Part shown: piece after piece, positions 1 through 9,090 of the stretch
Layout: the number at the start of each line of letters is the position of its first letter
How positions within the stretch are numbered: the first letter of the stretch is position 1
DNA from: Aureibaculum sp. 2308TA14-22
GTDB lineage: Bacteria; Bacteroidota; Bacteroidia; Flavobacteriales; Flavobacteriaceae
Direction of reading: 5' to 3'
NCBI RefSeq assembly: GCF_040538665.1
Contig: NZ_JBEWXT010000001.1
Location: 1,948,501 to 2,012,500 of the forward strand
DNA length: 64,000 nt
Notes under the pieces: generated by a model
Told to the model about the DNA's origin: nothing
Seen by the model: the letters and a program-made list of their open reading frames with translations, nothing else
Databases searched by the model: none
Position numbers and translations under genes: made by a program

Positions 1-931
1 CCGGTTTGTATGCCTTCGCTTTTTTTCCAAATAATGAAAAATGAACAAATCGTTTTGGGTTTACTTTTAATTCGTATAGCAATTCTTCCATTTCTTTTGA
101 AGCTGCTTCAAGGTTGTCATATAACCCTTCGTCTTTTAACAATTTACCGATAGTTCCATCTCCTTCTTCAATAGTGGCTAAGATGCCATTAAATTTGTCA
201 ATTGTACCTTGTAATCTTTGAACGGTTTGTTTTATTTGGGATTGATTCAACGAATCTGTCAAACTAACCAAGTTGTGCGAAGCCGTTGTAGCATTTGTCA
301 AAATAGAATCAACTTTCCCATTTTCCGCCAGCATACTATTTAATGACTTCGAAGCTGATTTAAAGGTAGATAATGTGGTATTTAATGAAGCAATAGCTTC
401 TCTTAAATTACCTTGTGTTTTTTGATCAAATATTGCATTAAAGCCAACCAACAATGTGTCTGTATTGGTTAAAAAACTGGTAACTTTAGATTGTAATGGT
501 GCAATTTGATCGTTAATTGCTCCTAAAATACCCATTTCAATCTTTCCGTTTAAGGTATCACCAGAAACTGCATTATTACCATCAAAAGCTGGAAGAATTT
601 TTATAGACTTGCCGCTTATAAAATCTGGACTATAAATTTCGGCAATACTATTTTTAGTAAATTTAAAATCGTTCTCCAGAGAAAAATTTACAACAAGTAC
701 ACCTACTTTTTTAGGGTGAAAAAAAATTTTGTTAACCACACCCACTTTTAAACCATTAATGGTTACGGGTGCTGACACAGAAAGTCCTTGAACGTTTTCA
801 TATTCTACATAAAAATTTCTACCCGACTCAAAAAGGTTAGATCCTTTTATAAAATTAAAACCCCAAATAAAAACTGCAATGGTTAGTACTGCAATAATTC
901 CCGTTTTTAATTCTCTAGAGATTTTTGCCAT
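1..931 (-). CDS. MCE family (MlaD-like) lipid-transport protein, C-terminus cut by window edge
   Basis: The frame is open from the ATG at 931 down to base 1, so about 310 residues are visible and the end is missing. It starts MAKISRELKTG, followed by one membrane segment (about residues 10-27) that anchors it in the inner membrane. An MCE/MlaD domain follows (about 38-115, with VSAPVTINGLKVG and ISGKSIKI). The remainder is a long helical region rich in Ser, Thr and Asn with coiled-coil character. MlaD-type proteins form periplasmic rings or tubes that move phospholipids between the membranes. It lies 70 bp downstream of the amidase gene on the same strand, so the two are probably co-transcribed. 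The MlaE/MlaF partners are not in the window. The family call is secure; the lipid substrate is inference. Confidence 0.87.
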   Translation of the reverse strand, partial: MAKISRELKTGIIAVLTIAVFIWGFNFIKGSNLFESGRNFYVEYENVQGLSVSAPVTINGLKVGVVNKIFFHPKKVGVLVVNFSLENDFKFTKNSIAEIYSPDFISGKSIKILPAFDGNNAVSGDTLNGKIEMGILGAINDQIAPLQSKVTSFLTNTDTLLVGFNAIFDQKTQGNLREAIASLNTTLSTFKSASKSLNSMLAENGKVDSILTNATTASHNLVSLTDSLNQSQIKQTVQRLQGTIDKFNGILATIEEGDGTIGKLLKDEGLYDNLEAASKEMEELLYELKVNPKRFVHFSLFGKKAKAYKP

Positions 932-1001
932 AAGTTATTTAATAAGTAGCAATATTACTAATTATTTCCGTGAGTAGAAAGTTAAGTTTTAAATCTGTTA
1001 A

Positions 1002-2108
1002 TTACTTTGAAGTTAGTGCATCTTTTACCGAAATCTTTTTTTCGTTTTTAAAGGCTACAACAAAAGCCCCTTTATATCCTTTAGATTTTGCTTCTTTTTG
1101 AAATTCTTTTACCTTATTGTAATCAGAAGTTTTACCATAGTAGTATTTATGGTGGGCACCTACCCTAACACGTTCAATTCCTTTTAAGCCTTTAAAGTTA
1201 TACGACGCAGTTTTTAATTTTTTTGTACTTGACGCAATTTGTACTTTAAAGTCTACACCTTTAACAATTCTGGTTTTTGGTTTAATGTCCTTTTTTGGTT
1301 TCTCTTTGGGTTTAACATCAACTACCACATTTGCATCATACTGTTTTTTATACGTTTTAATGGCTTTGTATATTGACTTTGCCATTTCTTGCTGTCCTTT
1401 TTTAGAGTTCAGGTAAGCTCCTTCCGTTTTATTGGTTAAAAAACCTGTTTCAACTAAAACGCTTGGCATAAATGTATTTCTAAGTACCAAAAAACCCGCT
1501 TGCTTTACCAATCTATCTTTTCGTTTTAAATCACTAACCATATTAGACTGAATTAAACTTGCTAAAGCCAAACTCTGATCTAAATATTCTTCTTGCATTA
1601 ACGTTAATCCGATAACAGATTCTGGTGAATTAGGGTCAAAACCGCCATAATTTTCCTTGTAATTGTCTTCCAATAAAATTACGGAGTTCTCTTTTTTTGC
1701 TATTTCAAAATTCCTGTCATTTTCGTGCAGACCCAATACAAATGTACCAGCACCATGAACACTTGATTTGCCAAAAGCATCACAATGTATGGAAACAAAC
1801 AAATCTGCTTTTGATTTTTGTGCTATTGCTCCTCTTTCGTGCAATTCAATAAAAGTATCATCATCACGTGTATATATTACTTCAATACTTTTATCGGCTT
1901 CCAATAATTTACCGACCTCTAACGCAATTTTTAATACAATATCCTTTTCAAAATAGCCGTTTCCTAAATTTCCTGGGTCAGTTCCACCATGTCCAGCATC
2001 AATAACCACTTTAAATTTCTCTTGAGCAAAGCCCGTGTAGGATTGAAAACTTATAACTAGGACAACTAATAAAAAAATATACTTTTTTAGTATTATTTTA
2101 AACAACAT
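1002..2108 (-). CDS. N-acetylmuramoyl-L-alanine amidase (Amidase_3) with C-terminal SPOR-like domain
   Basis: Exported zinc amidase that cleaves the amide bond between muramic acid and the stem peptide of peptidoglycan. Residues 1-29 are a signal peptide ending near GFAQ. The Amidase_3 domain covers about 33-255 and shows the expected motifs: DAGHGG (His40), an acidic residue in GYFEKD, SIHCDA (second zinc His) and VETGFLTN (catalytic Glu). A Lys/Pro-rich linker (about 262-282) leads to a C-terminal stretch starting VDFKVQIASS that resembles a SPOR peptidoglycan-binding domain. At 368 residues it matches Bacteroidota homologues. It is divergent from lptD across a 122-bp gap and lies upstream of the MCE gene, giving an envelope-maintenance cluster. 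Confidence 0.93.
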   Translation of the reverse strand: MLFKIILKKYIFLLVVLVISFQSYTGFAQEKFKVVIDAGHGGTDPGNLGNGYFEKDIVLKIALEVGKLLEADKSIEVIYTRDDDTFIELHERGAIAQKSKADLFVSIHCDAFGKSSVHGAGTFVLGLHENDRNFEIAKKENSVILLEDNYKENYGGFDPNSPESVIGLTLMQEEYLDQSLALASLIQSNMVSDLKRKDRLVKQAGFLVLRNTFMPSVLVETGFLTNKTEGAYLNSKKGQQEMAKSIYKAIKTYKKQYDANVVVDVKPKEKPKKDIKPKTRIVKGVDFKVQIASSTKKLKTASYNFKGLKGIERVRVGAHHKYYYGKTSDYNKVKEFQKEAKSKGYKGAFVVAFKNEKKISVKDALTSK

Positions 2109-2169
2109 AGCACTTTTAAAATATTAATTATTAACTATTCTTTAGCAAAAAGGGCTTAAAAAATATATG

Positions 2170-2177
2170 TAAGTTTG
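2170..2177 (+). promoter_or_regulatory. Candidate Bacteroidota -7 promoter box for lptD
   Basis: TAAGTTTG matches the TAnnTTTG consensus of Bacteroidota housekeeping promoters. It would place transcription start about 45-50 bases before the lptD start. I see no good -33 TTTG word at the expected spacing. Confidence 0.4.
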
Positions 2178-2230
2178 TAGTTTCAAAAACTAAGCCAAAT
2201 TTAACGTTTACAAAAATACTATTTATAGCA

Positions 2231-4915
2231 TTGCAATCAAATTTTAAGTATATAGTTTTTGTTTTCCTTTTTTTAGGAATAGGTTGCCTATCTATAAATG
2301 CACAAAACACTAATCAAAAAAGAGATTCGCTTGAACCGGTCAAAAATAAAATTATCGGTTTAAAAGGTTTTTCTTTTAGTGATACCATTCAACTTCCTGA
2401 TGCTGCTTCGCTAAAGCCGATTGATACTACAAGAATAGATTCTTTTAAATCTAAAGAATATTTAGATGATAAAATTCTAAAAAAGGCTACAGATTATATT
2501 AAAAACGATTTTGTAAATAAAAAGGCCATTTTATACAACGAAGCCGAAATTTTTTATCAGGATATTGAATTAAAAGCAGGTAAAATTACTATTGATTATG
2601 AAAAAAATCTGGCTTATGCCAAAGGGATTATTGATAGTACTGGTGCATATATTCAAAAACCGCAATTTAGACAAGCTGATCAAGAAAGTGAACAAGACTC
2701 TTTGGTTTATAATTTTAAGAATGAAAAAGCCATAATCTACAACACCAAAACGGTTCAAGAAGGTGTAATAGTAAGGGGCGAAATTACCAAACGCGAAAAC
2801 GATTCCGTATTTTATTTAGATAGAGCCCATTTTACCACTTCTACTAAAGAAAAACCAGATTACGAAATTGTTACCCGAAATATTAAACTAGTTCCCGGTA
2901 AAAAGATTGTAGGTGGGCTATCACAACTGAAATTAGCAGATGTACCTACACCAGCCGTTTTACCCTTCTTTTATGTACCTTTGAATAAAGAAAAATCAGT
3001 ATCAGGTTTTTTAATTCCAACATGGGGCGAGAACAACAATCAAGGTTTCTTTTTGCAAAATGGTGGTTATTATTTTGCCATTAACGATTATGTAGATTTA
3101 GCCGTATTAGGAGATGTTTATACCAATGGTAGTTGGGGAATGCGATTTGAGTCTAATTATGCTGTCCGATATCGATTTTCGGGAAATTTTAGCTTGCGTT
3201 TTGAAAATTTAATTACCGGACAACGCGGATTTAGTAATTTTAATAAACGGAATAATTTTTATTTAAGATGGGCACATAGCCCAGCACAGCAAGCCTCTCC
3301 TAATTCTCGTTTTTCCGTTTCTGTTAATTTAGGTAGTAGTCAATATTTTAGGGAGTCTTTAAACGAATTTAATATAGGACAAAGTGTAACCAATACCTTT
3401 AACTCCTCTATAAATTATTATAAAAAGTTTGTAGGCACACCATTCAACATGAACATTGGCTTAAGCCATAGCCAAAATACCAATACTGAAAAAATTGAAA
3501 TGACCTTGCCTTCTTTACAGATAGGTATGGACAGAATTTATCCTTTTGCTCCTAAGTCTGGAGCTAAAAAGAATCCCATTCAAAGCATTGGTTTAAGCTA
3601 TAATTTTGATGCTCAAAATAGAATTTCAACTGACGATGATAAATTTTTGAAACCAGGTATGTTTAAAGATGCCCGTTCTGGTGCAAAACACACTATTTCT
3701 GCCAGTACTAATATGAAAGCGTTAAAATACATAACGTTATCTCCTTCTGTAAACTACAACGAAGTTTGGTATTTAAAAACGGTTGAACAGCGTTATAATG
3801 AAGGTCTTGATGTAATTGAGCGGGACACCATAAACAAGTTTGATTCTTTTCGTACCTATTCTGGTGGCGTTTCGGCTTCTACAACACTTTATGGAATGTT
3901 CAATTTTAAAAAGGGAAGGCTACAAGCTATTCGTCATGTAATGCGTCCTTCGGTTTCTTTTAATTACCGACCTGATTTTAGTTATTTCTATGATGAAGTA
4001 CAACAGAGTGAAGATCCTGACGATTTAAGAGAGTACAGCCGTTTTGAAGGCGGCATCTATGGTTCGCCCTCAAGGGGATTATCCAGCAGCATCGGCCTAA
4101 GCCTTAACAATACTTTTGAAGCAAAAGTAATGTCAAAAGATTCCACAGCAACAGAACCTGAAAAGATTAAATTATTGAATAATTTGAATTTCTCCACAAG
4201 TTATAATATTGCTGCCGATTCTTTAAATTGGAGCCCAGTTAGAATGAGTGCAGGAACCACAATATTAGATAATAAACTAAGTTTAAATGCAAGTGCGACA
4301 TTAGACCCTTACGCACTAAGTGCAAGCGGTAGAAGAATCAATACCTATAATGTAGACAACGGCGGCAGTTTGTTTAGGCTTACGCAAGCCAATATGTCTG
4401 CGAGTTATTCTATATCAAGTGATATTTTTGCAAAAAAGGACCCTGATGCTGAGAAAAACAACAATTCTGGTCGTCAAGAAGGAGATGAGGATAGTCTTTT
4501 TGGCAGTGATTTAACTACCCGAAATACACGAGACGATCAAGAAGAGAGCAAAACAAAAGTAGCCAAACTTTACGGAGCAACTTTACCTTGGAAATTAAGT
4601 TTACGTTATAACGTAGGCTATTCTAATTCACGTAGGCAGAATGATATTTCAAGTAATTCACTTCAATTTTCAGGCAATATAGAGTTAACACCCAAATGGA
4701 GTGTTGGACTTTCTTCTGGTTACGACTTTAAAAATAAAGGAATCACCTTTACTAACCTCAGCTTTGAACGTGATTTGGACAGTTGGCGTATGAGCTTTAA
4801 TTGGGTCCCTTTTGGCAATAGCACAACCTACTATTTCTTTATTGGTATAAAATCTTCTGTGCTTAGTGATATTAAATACGACAAACGTAAAGTGCCAGAC
4901 AGGAGGTTGTTTTGA
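2231..4915 (+). CDS. lptD: LPS-assembly outer membrane protein LptD
   Basis: Outer-membrane beta-barrel translocon that inserts lipopolysaccharide into the outer leaflet. A signal peptide (about 1-24, ending INAQ) is followed by an OstA-like periplasmic domain. That domain includes repeated beta-strand elements such as ITIDYEKNLAYAKG and YNFKNEKAIIYNTKT (about 110-210). The rest is a barrel of alternating aromatic strands ending near the C-terminus (TTYYFFIGIKSSV). The length of 894 residues fits the Bacteroidota form, which is longer than the E. coli protein. No ATG lies in frame upstream before the amidase; the best start is a TTG at 2231, directly in front of the signal peptide. The acidic DPDAEKNNN/EGDEDS stretch near residue 740 is probably an extracellular loop. 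Confidence 0.9.
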   Translation: MQSNFKYIVFVFLFLGIGCLSINAQNTNQKRDSLEPVKNKIIGLKGFSFSDTIQLPDAASLKPIDTTRIDSFKSKEYLDDKILKKATDYIKNDFVNKKAILYNEAEIFYQDIELKAGKITIDYEKNLAYAKGIIDSTGAYIQKPQFRQADQESEQDSLVYNFKNEKAIIYNTKTVQEGVIVRGEITKRENDSVFYLDRAHFTTSTKEKPDYEIVTRNIKLVPGKKIVGGLSQLKLADVPTPAVLPFFYVPLNKEKSVSGFLIPTWGENNNQGFFLQNGGYYFAINDYVDLAVLGDVYTNGSWGMRFESNYAVRYRFSGNFSLRFENLITGQRGFSNFNKRNNFYLRWAHSPAQQASPNSRFSVSVNLGSSQYFRESLNEFNIGQSVTNTFNSSINYYKKFVGTPFNMNIGLSHSQNTNTEKIEMTLPSLQIGMDRIYPFAPKSGAKKNPIQSIGLSYNFDAQNRISTDDDKFLKPGMFKDARSGAKHTISASTNMKALKYITLSPSVNYNEVWYLKTVEQRYNEGLDVIERDTINKFDSFRTYSGGVSASTTLYGMFNFKKGRLQAIRHVMRPSVSFNYRPDFSYFYDEVQQSEDPDDLREYSRFEGGIYGSPSRGLSSSIGLSLNNTFEAKVMSKDSTATEPEKIKLLNNLNFSTSYNIAADSLNWSPVRMSAGTTILDNKLSLNASATLDPYALSASGRRINTYNVDNGGSLFRLTQANMSASYSISSDIFAKKDPDAEKNNNSGRQEGDEDSLFGSDLTTRNTRDDQEESKTKVAKLYGATLPWKLSLRYNVGYSNSRRQNDISSNSLQFSGNIELTPKWSVGLSSGYDFKNKGITFTNLSFERDLDSWRMSFNWVPFGNSTTYYFFIGIKSSVLSDIKYDKRKVPDRRLF

Positions 4916-4923
4916 TTTGTTTC

Positions 4924-4949
4924 AAAACCAACACTCAAAATTTGGTTTT
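4924..4949 (+). terminator. Weak hairpin after lptD
   Basis: AAAACCAA (4924-4931) pairs with TTGGTTTT (4942-4949) across a 10-base loop, 8 bp after the lptD stop codon. The stem is A/T-rich and only a short T run follows, so termination is uncertain. Confidence 0.3.
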
Positions 4950-5014
4950 CATAAAAAATTTAGCGAACTTAGACGGATTACTCTGCAAACTATAGTAAGT
5001 TAAAAAACAGAACC

Positions 5015-7471
5015 ATGCAAAAAGTAATTTTTTACCAATTTTCTATTAAACCAAATGTACTTTCTAATTTTTTACTAGTATTCTTTTTTATCATATTTTC
5101 TTCCTTTTCGAAACAGAATAGCAACAACTATCCAAAAGAAAAAATATACATTCAATTTGATAAACCCAACTATTATGTAGGTGAAGATATCTGGTTTAAA
5201 ACATATCTAATTAATGCTGAAACACATACTCCTCAAACGTTAAGTAATGTAGTTTATGTAGAGTTAATAAATCCAAGTAATGAGATATTAGAAACTAAAA
5301 CTATTAAAATTACAGATGGTGGTGGCCGTGGGAATTTTGAATTATCACCCAACTTAATAACTGGTGAATATACTGTTAGGGCCTATACTAACTTTATGCG
5401 GAATTTCAATTCTGCCTATTTTTTTAGAAAAAAAATATACATAAAAGCACTAAATCCTGATGGAACAATCAATAAAGTGCCAGGTACTAATGTGGTAGAT
5501 ATGTCAAAACCCGATATACAATTTTTTCCTGAAGGGGGTGATTTAGTAAATGGCTTTTTAAATAGAGTAGGATTTAAAGCCATTGACATAAATGGAGAAG
5601 GTATTGATATTGAAGGAACGATTACAGATAATACTGGGAAGAGAATATTGAAATTAAATTCGGCTAAGTTCGGAATGGGTATGTTTGAATTTGTACCTAA
5701 ACAAGATAATTCCTATAAACTAAACATTGTCCACCAAGGGACTGAACTAGTTTACAACCTTCCCAATGCTATAAACCATGGTGTAGTCATGCAAATAACC
5801 GAACATGAAAACGACTTTAGAGTTACGTTGCAGTCTTCGTTAAATTATGGATTAAATAATTTTAGTTTTATAGGCACGCAAAGAAATGGAGTTGTTTTTA
5901 GGGCTGAATTGGCAGGTAGTAAAAACAATGCGGCCATTAAAGTGCCTAAAAGCAGTCTAGAACAGGGGATAGTTCAATTTACACTATTTGATAATAAGAA
6001 ACCATTATGTGAACGGTTGTCGTTTTATGAAACGGACAAGGCCAATGTTGCTATAAATGTTAAACCTTCTAAGCAAGAATATGGAAAACGAGAATTAGTG
6101 GAATTAGAAATCTATTTAGACTCTATACAACAACCCAAAACGCTAACCAACATGTCAATAGCGGTTACAGATATGTCGGCCGTAGAAACAAATCCGTACG
6201 GATTAGACATAAAATCACAGCTTTTGCTTAGCTCAGAGCTTAAAGGTAACATTGAACAACCTGGTTATTATTTTTATTCGGATGACCTCAAAAGGAAAAA
6301 AAATCTAGATATATTGATGATGACTCAAGGGTGGAGAAAATTTATAATTAATGATACGTTAAGCAAACCGTCAAAACCAACCTTTCTCGCTGAAACTGGT
6401 ATTAATTTAAGTGGACAAGTCAAAAAGTTTTTCAATCATAAAAAATCAGCTACTGCTGAAGTTTCACTTACGTACAAGAATAGTGAAGAATTTGTACATG
6501 AAACAGTGGTGACCGACCTCAATGGAAAGTTTGTTTTTAGTAACTTAAATTTTTTAGATTCAACTGCTATTATTATACAAGCAAAAAAAATACAAAATAC
6601 AAAACAAACAAAAAGAGCCAAAAGTCCAGCTATGAATTTTCACATAGAAATGGATTCGTTTATGGCTCCAAAAATTACTTTAAAACAAAAACAGCATATA
6701 GAAGGTTTTTCAAAAAAAGCGGAGAAAATAACTAACAAAATTATAGCTACAGAGTATCTTGAAGCATTATATAAAATGCAAAAAGACAGAGTTAAATTAG
6801 ATGAAGTAGTTCTTGAAGCAGAGGTCTTTGATAGAAATAGCTACTTTAATAAGAAACGAACAGAATTATTAAAAAACCCATCATATACTGTAGATGTAAA
6901 GGATATAAAAGGAGTGCCACCCAATAATTGGCTTACAGCACTTATCGGTAGAGTGCCTGGATATAGATCGGATGGCACCTTAAGAGGATCCAGTTCACTG
7001 GCAAATAATAAGCCTCTGTACCTTTTAGATGGCTATCCTGTGGATGATATTGAAAATTTTGCTTTTTCTGATATTGATTTTATTGATATATTAGTTGGTC
7101 CTAGAACTGTAATATTTGGGTTACGAGGAGGCAATGGCGTAATAGCCGTGTATACTAAAGATGGTTCCGAACCATCAAATACTAATGAAAGCTATAAAAA
7201 AAGGGGTATTGTTAGTTTTGAGAACCCAGGGTATACTTCAAAAAAATTCTATGAACCAGTTTATAAAACCCAACAAAAGGAAGATGCTAAATTTGATTAT
7301 CGGCCAACTATATATTGGAATCCTACAATTAGATTAGACGAACACAATAAAACTAGTATTTCTTTTTATACCTCAGATGCAATATCACCATATCGGGTAG
7401 TGTTAGAAGGAATTTCAATGGATGGTAAATTAATAAAAGTTGAAAGTACTTTAAATTTACCAGCAAATTGA
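5015..7471 (+). CDS. MG2-like (macroglobulin-type) protein with C-terminal TonB receptor plug and no barrel
   Basis: Exported protein of 818 residues. Residues 17-33 are a hydrophobic export signal. Residues about 40-145 resemble an alpha-2-macroglobulin MG2 domain (KIYIQFDKPNYYVGEDIWFK, then ITDGGGRGNFELSPNLITGEYTVRAY). Further beta-sandwich domains follow. A carboxypeptidase-regulatory-like segment lies around 465-540 (LSGQVKKFF, TDLNGKFVFSNL). A TonB-dependent-receptor plug lies at about 640-716 (LIGRVPGYR, KPLYLLDGYPVDD, IDILVGPRTVIFGLRGGNGVIAVYT). Only about 100 residues follow the plug, too few for the usual 22-strand barrel. This architecture recurs in Flavobacteriia, and its role is unknown to me. 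It lies 99 bp after lptD on the same strand. Confidence 0.8.
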   Translation: MQKVIFYQFSIKPNVLSNFLLVFFFIIFSSFSKQNSNNYPKEKIYIQFDKPNYYVGEDIWFKTYLINAETHTPQTLSNVVYVELINPSNEILETKTIKITDGGGRGNFELSPNLITGEYTVRAYTNFMRNFNSAYFFRKKIYIKALNPDGTINKVPGTNVVDMSKPDIQFFPEGGDLVNGFLNRVGFKAIDINGEGIDIEGTITDNTGKRILKLNSAKFGMGMFEFVPKQDNSYKLNIVHQGTELVYNLPNAINHGVVMQITEHENDFRVTLQSSLNYGLNNFSFIGTQRNGVVFRAELAGSKNNAAIKVPKSSLEQGIVQFTLFDNKKPLCERLSFYETDKANVAINVKPSKQEYGKRELVELEIYLDSIQQPKTLTNMSIAVTDMSAVETNPYGLDIKSQLLLSSELKGNIEQPGYYFYSDDLKRKKNLDILMMTQGWRKFIINDTLSKPSKPTFLAETGINLSGQVKKFFNHKKSATAEVSLTYKNSEEFVHETVVTDLNGKFVFSNLNFLDSTAIIIQAKKIQNTKQTKRAKSPAMNFHIEMDSFMAPKITLKQKQHIEGFSKKAEKITNKIIATEYLEALYKMQKDRVKLDEVVLEAEVFDRNSYFNKKRTELLKNPSYTVDVKDIKGVPPNNWLTALIGRVPGYRSDGTLRGSSSLANNKPLYLLDGYPVDDIENFAFSDIDFIDILVGPRTVIFGLRGGNGVIAVYTKDGSEPSNTNESYKKRGIVSFENPGYTSKKFYEPVYKTQQKEDAKFDYRPTIYWNPTIRLDEHNKTSISFYTSDAISPYRVVLEGISMDGKLIKVESTLNLPAN

Positions 7472-7640
7472 GTTAACTTACAACTCTATTCATAATTTAT
7501 GATTGGGGTTAAACAGGCAAATATTTAGTTTTAAATTGTAAGCATTACCATCTAAATCGCTTAAGAAGCGTATTTACAAAAGCCTATCTCTTATCACTTA
7601 TTATATAAACTTTTCTACTAAGAATAGATTTGAGCTGAAG

Positions 7641-7829
7641 CTATTCTCCACGCTGTGTTTTGAAAGCAGTAATGGTTGGACAAATTAACTTGGTTAGAAT
7701 AATCGTGGTTATTATAACCACAATATTCGATTCAATTTTGAATACACGTTTTAATAAAAACCAAATTAAAGTAAAAACAATTAGAGAAAGTATAACATTC
7801 AATAAAACCGCTATTATTTGTTTATTCAT
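7641..7829 (-). CDS. Small two-helix membrane protein downstream of bshA
   Basis: A 62-residue protein starting MNKQIIAVLLNV. It has two strongly hydrophobic segments (about 5-25 and 35-52) separated by a short basic turn (KRVFKIES), and ends in a polar tail (AFKTQRGE). The ATG at 7829 lies 29 bp after the bshA stop codon on the same strand, so it is probably in the bshA transcript. The opposite strand also has an open frame here (7660-7851), but its composition is less protein-like and lacks operon context. I do not recognise the family. Coding status rests on the clean membrane topology and spacing. Confidence 0.6.
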   Translation of the reverse strand: MNKQIIAVLLNVILSLIVFTLIWFLLKRVFKIESNIVVIITTIILTKLICPTITAFKTQRGE

Positions 7830-7858
7830 TGTTTTTTCTTGTTACATCTAAAATCTAT

Positions 7859-8992
7859 TTAACAACACCCTTCCTTAACCGTTCTGTAAACGTCTTCGTA
7901 TTGAGGCAATATTTTATCAATGGTAAAACGTTTTGCAAATTGATACGCATTGTTTTTAAATTCACCTAACCGCTTATCATCTTCTAAAAGGTAAATGGCA
8001 TTTTTAGCCATAGCTTCAGTATCACCAACATTATTTAAAAAACCTGTCTTGCCATCTATATTTACTTCTGGTAACCCTCCAGAATTTGAAGAAATTACTG
8101 GTGTTTTAGCTGCCATAGCCTCTAATGCCGCTAAACCAAAACTCTCTGTTTGAGATGGTAATAAAAATAAATCCGTCAGGCACAATATTTTTGCTAACTC
8201 TACACTGTTACCCAAAAATTTAACATGATCAGCAATACCTAACTCCATTACTTTTTTTTCAGCACTATCCCGTTCAGGACCATCACCAACCATTAATAAT
8301 TGTGATTTAACTTTTTGCTGCGTTTTGTAAAAAACTTCAATAACATCTTGTATCCTTTTTACAGGTCTAAAATTACTGATATGGGTAATAATACGTTCGT
8401 CCTCATTTGCTAGGTTACCTCTTAAACAAGGTTCTTTTTCCAAGGCATCGTATTTTTCAAAATCAATAAAATTATAAATTACCTTAATGTCCTTCTTAAT
8501 ATTGAATAATCGTAAGGTATCCTTTTTTAAACTCTCAGAAACCACAGTTACTGCATCAGAATTATTAATACTAAATTCAACCGCTTTTTTATAATTAGGA
8601 TGACTTCCGACAAGAGTGATATCCGTTCCGTGAAGGGTGGTTACAAAAGGAATATCAATGCCGTCAGCTTTTAACATTTGTTTTGCCATATAGGCGGCAT
8701 ACGCATGTGGTATGGCATAGTGTACGTGCAATAATTCAATACCATGTAGCTTTACCATAGCTACCAATTTGCTGGACAAAGCCAATTCGTAAGGTTGATA
8801 ATGAAACAGCGGATATTCTTCTACAAACACTTCGTGAAAATGAATATTACTAGACAATGCATTTAACCGAACAGGTTGATTATAAGTAATAAAATGGACT
8901 TCATGTCCCTTTTTAGCCAATGCTATACCTAACTCGGTTGCCACTACTCCACTACCTCCGTAGGTAGGGTAACACACTATGCCTATTTTCAT
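7859..8992 (-). CDS. bshA: N-acetyl-alpha-D-glucosaminyl L-malate synthase (bacillithiol biosynthesis)
   Basis: GT4-family retaining glycosyltransferase that joins GlcNAc from UDP-GlcNAc to L-malate, the first step of bacillithiol synthesis in the cytoplasm. The start MKIGIVCYPTYGGSGVVATELG is diagnostic for BshA. Other typical motifs are HVHYAIPHA, TLHGTDITLVG, SNFRPVKR and, in the C-terminal nucleotide-binding domain, LPSQTESFGLAALEAMA with the EX7E-type glutamates. The length of 377 residues is normal. Flavobacteria commonly use bacillithiol as their low-molecular-weight thiol. bshB and bshC are not in the window. The small membrane protein gene follows it. Confidence 0.95.
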   Translation of the reverse strand: MKIGIVCYPTYGGSGVVATELGIALAKKGHEVHFITYNQPVRLNALSSNIHFHEVFVEEYPLFHYQPYELALSSKLVAMVKLHGIELLHVHYAIPHAYAAYMAKQMLKADGIDIPFVTTLHGTDITLVGSHPNYKKAVEFSINNSDAVTVVSESLKKDTLRLFNIKKDIKVIYNFIDFEKYDALEKEPCLRGNLANEDERIITHISNFRPVKRIQDVIEVFYKTQQKVKSQLLMVGDGPERDSAEKKVMELGIADHVKFLGNSVELAKILCLTDLFLLPSQTESFGLAALEAMAAKTPVISSNSGGLPEVNIDGKTGFLNNVGDTEAMAKNAIYLLEDDKRLGEFKNNAYQFAKRFTIDKILPQYEDVYRTVKEGCC

Positions 8993-9051
8993 AAAATCTA
9001 TTTATTTCTTAAGTCGAAGACGTTTTCGAATTCTTTCAGAATAATTAATTG

Positions 9052-9059
9052 TAATTTTG
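9052..9059 (+). promoter_or_regulatory. Candidate -7 promoter box for the Nudix gene
   Basis: TAATTTTG fits TAnnTTTG and lies 31 bases before the ATG at 9091, giving a short leader of about 25 bases. The expected -33 position holds only a TTTC word. Confidence 0.45.
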
Positions 9060-9090
9060 AATTAATTTCTTTGTAAAACTAAAAATTTTA

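Noticed and set aside
7621-7647. AGAATAG...CTATTCT inverted repeat at the end of the small membrane protein gene
   Set aside because: Seven-base A/T-rich arms with a 13-base loop and no T run on the minus strand; likely chance.
7660-7851. Plus-strand open frame of 63 codons opposite the small membrane protein
   Set aside because: It is antisense to a better candidate with operon context and clean membrane topology, and it has no promoter or neighbour support.
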